From positions 1 through 7,836 of the forward strand of contig JALOLI010000064.1 of assembly GCA_025456165.1 (NCBI GenBank): 7,836 nucleotides of DNA, given 5' to 3'. The translations under genes and the position numbers were made by a program. The first letter of the stretch is position 1. The number at the start of each line of letters is the position of its first letter. Shown here in pieces: positions 5,743-7,836 of this stretch. The notes beneath the pieces were generated by a model. That model did no database searches. It was not told the DNA's origin and saw only the letters and a list, made by a program, of their open reading frames with translations. This stretch comes from Acidimicrobiia bacterium (GTDB lineage Bacteria; Actinomycetota; Acidimicrobiia; UBA5794; UBA11373).

Positions 5743-7836
5743 CTACCCCAGGCCGTCCAACTGGGCCCGCAGCTTGGCCAGGCGGGCGGCGGTCTCGGCG
5801 GCCCGGGCCCGCTCCTTTTCGACCACGGGGGCAGGAGCCTTGTCGACGAAATGCGGGTTGCCCAGCTTGGCTTCGGAAGCCGCCAGGAGCGCCTCGGCAT
5901 CGGCCACGGCCCGGGCCAGCCGTTCGCGCTCGGCCGAAGTGTCGGCGGCGCCGGCCAGGGACACGAAGGCTTCGAGCGGACCGACCACCAGCCGCGTCCG
6001 GCCCGGGCCGGCGGGAGGGCAGGCCACCCACTGCGGGGCCACAGCCGCCAGGCTCTCCAGCTGCGCCTGCCACCAGGTGGCGGCGAGGCCCTCGGGATCG
6101 GCCACCACCACCTCCAGGGGGTGCCGGGGCGCCAGGCCGTGCTCCGCCCGGAAACGGCGGATCTCGCCGACCAGCTCCTGGAACACGGCGAAGCCCGACG
6201 GCGCCTCGTACGCCGGGGGGTGCGGCCACTCGGCGCCGGCGATGAAGCCCTCCCCCACCAGGTGGGACCACAACTCCTCGGTGAGGAACGGCATGATCGG
6301 GTGCAGCAGGGCCAGCAGGTCGCGCAGCACCACTCCCAGGGTGCGGGCCACCGAGCCGGGGGCCTCGCCGCGGAGCGGGGCCTTCGCCAATTCCAGCGAC
6401 CAGTCGCAGACCTCGGCCCAGGCGAAGTTGTAGAGGAGCCCGTAGGCCTCGTTGAGGCGGTAGTCGTCGAACATCTCGTCGAAGCGGGCCGTCACCTCGT
6501 GGAGGCGGGAGAGGATCCAGCGCTCCTCGGGCGAGGGGTCCTCCGGGTAGCCGCCCGAGCCGGGCACGCCCTCGGCCGCCGTGTAGCGCAGGGCAAAGCG
6601 AACCGCGTTCCACAGCTTGTTGCCGAAGCGGCGGGCGGCATCCACCTGGTCCGGCTGGAAGGGGACCGTGTCGTGGCCCGGGACGGCGTTGAGCACCAGC
6701 GCCAGGCGCAGCGGGTCGGCCCCGTGCTCGGCCACCAGGTCGAGGGGGTCGATGGCGTTGCCCAGCGACTTGGACATCTTGCGCTTGTCGGGGGCCTGGA
6801 TGAGCCCGTGGATGGCGACATCGGCAAAAGGCGGCCCGCCGGCGAAGTGGAGGCCCATCTGGATCATCCGGGCCACCCAGAAGTAGATGATGTCGTAGGC
6901 CGTCACCAGCACGGCGTTGGGGTAGAACGCCCGCAGGTCGGCGGTGTCGTCGGGCCAGCCGAGGGTGGAGAACGGCCACAAGGCCGAGGAGAACCAGGTG
7001 TCGAGGACGTCCTCCTCGCGGCGCAGCGCGGCGGACCCGCAGGCGCAGGCCGCCGGATCCTCGGCGGCCACGGTGACCGCCCCGCAGGAGTCGCAGTACC
7101 AGGCAGGAATGCGGTGCCCCCACCAGATCTGGCGGGAGATCGTCCAGTCGCGCAGGCCCTCCATCCAGAGCAGGTAGTGCTTCTCCCAGCGCGGGGGCAC
7201 GAAGCGCACCTCCCCGGCGCGCACGGCGGCGATCGCCGGCTCGACCAGAGGACGCACCTTCACGAACCACTGCTCCGAGAGGTACGGCTCCACGGCCGTG
7301 CCGCAGCGGTAGCAGTGGCCCACGGCGTGAGGGTGCTCCTCGATGCGGCGCAGCACACCCGCCGCGGCGAGGGCTTCCTTGACCGCGAGTCGGGCGTCGA
7401 AGCGATCCATCCCGGCGAAGGGCCCGCCGGCGGAGGTGATCACCGCCCCTTCGTCGAGGACCGTGATCGCCGGCAGCCCCGCCCGCTGGGCGATCTCGAA
7501 ATCGGTGGGGTCGTGGGCCGGGGTCACCTTCACCGCGCCGGTGCCGAAGGCGGGATCCACCGCCGGGTCGCCCACAACGGGGATCTCGCGCCCCATCAAG
7601 GGCAGCCGGAGCATCCGGCCGATCAGCCCCCGGTAGCGCTCGTCGTCGGGATGCACCGCCACCGCAGTGTCCCCCAGCATGGTCTCGGCTCGGGTGGTGG
7701 CCACTTCGATGCCGCCCTCGCCCTCAGCGAAGGGATACTCGATGTACACCAGTTCGCCGGTGACATCCTCGTGCTCCACCTCGATGTCGCTGAGGGCGGT
7801 GTGGCAGCGCGGGCACCAGTTGATCACCCGCCGGCC
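5743..7836 (-). CDS. valS: Valyl-tRNA synthetase, 5' end truncated by the window edge
   Basis: Class I aminoacyl-tRNA synthetase that attaches valine to tRNA-Val in the cytoplasm and hydrolyses mischarged Thr-tRNA. About 697 C-terminal codons are visible, open to the window edge; the N-terminus with the HIGH motif, probably 150-200 residues, lies outside. Signatures seen, in order: the editing (CP1) domain with TTRAETMLGDTAVAVHP (7698-7648) and GTGAVKVTPAHDPTDFE (7545-7495); the catalytic segment DWTISRQIWWGHRIP (7149-7105), followed by CxxC and CxC pairs that could form a zinc knuckle; DTWFSS (7002-6985); and the adenylate-binding KMSKS loop (6780-6766). An anticodon-binding helical domain follows, then a charged Ala/Glu/Arg-rich C-terminal arm (about 5934-5758), as expected for the ValRS coiled coil. 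The gene ends in TAG at 5745-5743, only four bases before the probable folC start. The GTG at 7827 is internal, not the true start. KMSKS, the editing motifs and the coiled-coil tail together distinguish it from IleRS and LeuRS. Identity is near certain. Confidence 0.98.
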   Translation of the reverse strand, partial: GRRVINWCPRCHTALSDIEVEHEDVTGELVYIEYPFAEGEGGIEVATTRAETMLGDTAVAVHPDDERYRGLIGRMLRLPLMGREIPVVGDPAVDPAFGTGAVKVTPAHDPTDFEIAQRAGLPAITVLDEGAVITSAGGPFAGMDRFDARLAVKEALAAAGVLRRIEEHPHAVGHCYRCGTAVEPYLSEQWFVKVRPLVEPAIAAVRAGEVRFVPPRWEKHYLLWMEGLRDWTISRQIWWGHRIPAWYCDSCGAVTVAAEDPAACACGSAALRREEDVLDTWFSSALWPFSTLGWPDDTADLRAFYPNAVLVTAYDIIYFWVARMIQMGLHFAGGPPFADVAIHGLIQAPDKRKMSKSLGNAIDPLDLVAEHGADPLRLALVLNAVPGHDTVPFQPDQVDAARRFGNKLWNAVRFALRYTAAEGVPGSGGYPEDPSPEERWILSRLHEVTARFDEMFDDYRLNEAYGLLYNFAWAEVCDWSLELAKAPLRGEAPGSVARTLGVVLRDLLALLHPIMPFLTEELWSHLVGEGFIAGAEWPHPPAYEAPSGFAVFQELVGEIRRFRAEHGLAPRHPLEVVVADPEGLAATWWQAQLESLAAVAPQWVACPPAGPGRTRLVVGPLEAFVSLAGAADTSAERERLARAVADAEALLAASEAKLGNPHFVDKAPAPVVEKERARAAETAARLAKLRAQLDGLG
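5746..5749 (-). promoter_or_regulatory. Candidate folC ribosome binding site
   Basis: GGGG at the end of valS lies seven bases before the ACG at 5738-5736. It is a weak but correctly spaced purine-rich Shine-Dalgarno candidate and is part of the case for starting folC at ACG. GGGG is common in DNA this GC-rich, so alone it proves little. Confidence 0.35.

Noticed and set aside
5739..5900. folC start at ATG 5900, overlapping valS
   Set aside because: No Shine-Dalgarno sequence precedes it, the extra 54 residues are Pro/Arg/Trp-rich shadow of the ValRS coiled coil, and FolC homologues begin near 5738.

Overview
The window is a GC-rich stretch (by eye well over 60% G+C) in which every recognisable gene lies on the minus strand and the genes are tightly packed. 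In transcription order, from high to low coordinates, they are valS (5' end outside the window), folC, ndk, mreB, mreC, mreD and mrdA/PBP2 (3' end outside the window). From what is known of the families, this order (valS-folC-ndk-mreBCD-PBP2, usually followed by rodA) is a conserved block of rod-shaped or MreB-bearing Actinomycetota such as Streptomyces. With the GC bias and common GTG starts, this suggests a chromosomal segment of an actinobacterium. The actinobacterial-style FolC and the lack of the small membrane-protein gene often found between folC and ndk would fit a deep-branching class (for example Acidimicrobiia or Thermoleophilia), but that placement is a guess.

Layout: 7836-5743 is the C-terminal three quarters or so of valyl-tRNA synthetase. 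5738-4428 is the folate ligase FolC. 4346-3942 is nucleoside diphosphate kinase. 3905-2877 is the actin homologue MreB. 2836-1910 is MreC. 1913-1401 is MreD. 1404-1 is the elongation-specific class B penicillin-binding protein PBP2. The first part supplies charged tRNA, folate and NTPs. The second part builds the elongasome: MreB filaments in the cytoplasm, linked through membrane MreC/MreD to the PBP2 transpeptidase. mreC/mreD and mreD/mrdA each overlap by a GTGA tetranucleotide, so they are probably translationally coupled. No gap exceeds about 81 bases, and no clear terminator is visible, so the run could be a single operon with possible internal promoters.

I see no undescribed system here; this is a conserved housekeeping and cell-shape cluster. 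Two local anomalies deserve attention. The mrdA reading frame is broken inside its N-terminal membrane anchor near 1376-1350, where the upstream start and the rest of the protein are in different frames. folC has no ATG/GTG/TTG where its start must be, only an ACG codon at 5738-5736 with a plausible ribosome binding site. Both could be single-site sequence errors or real biology.
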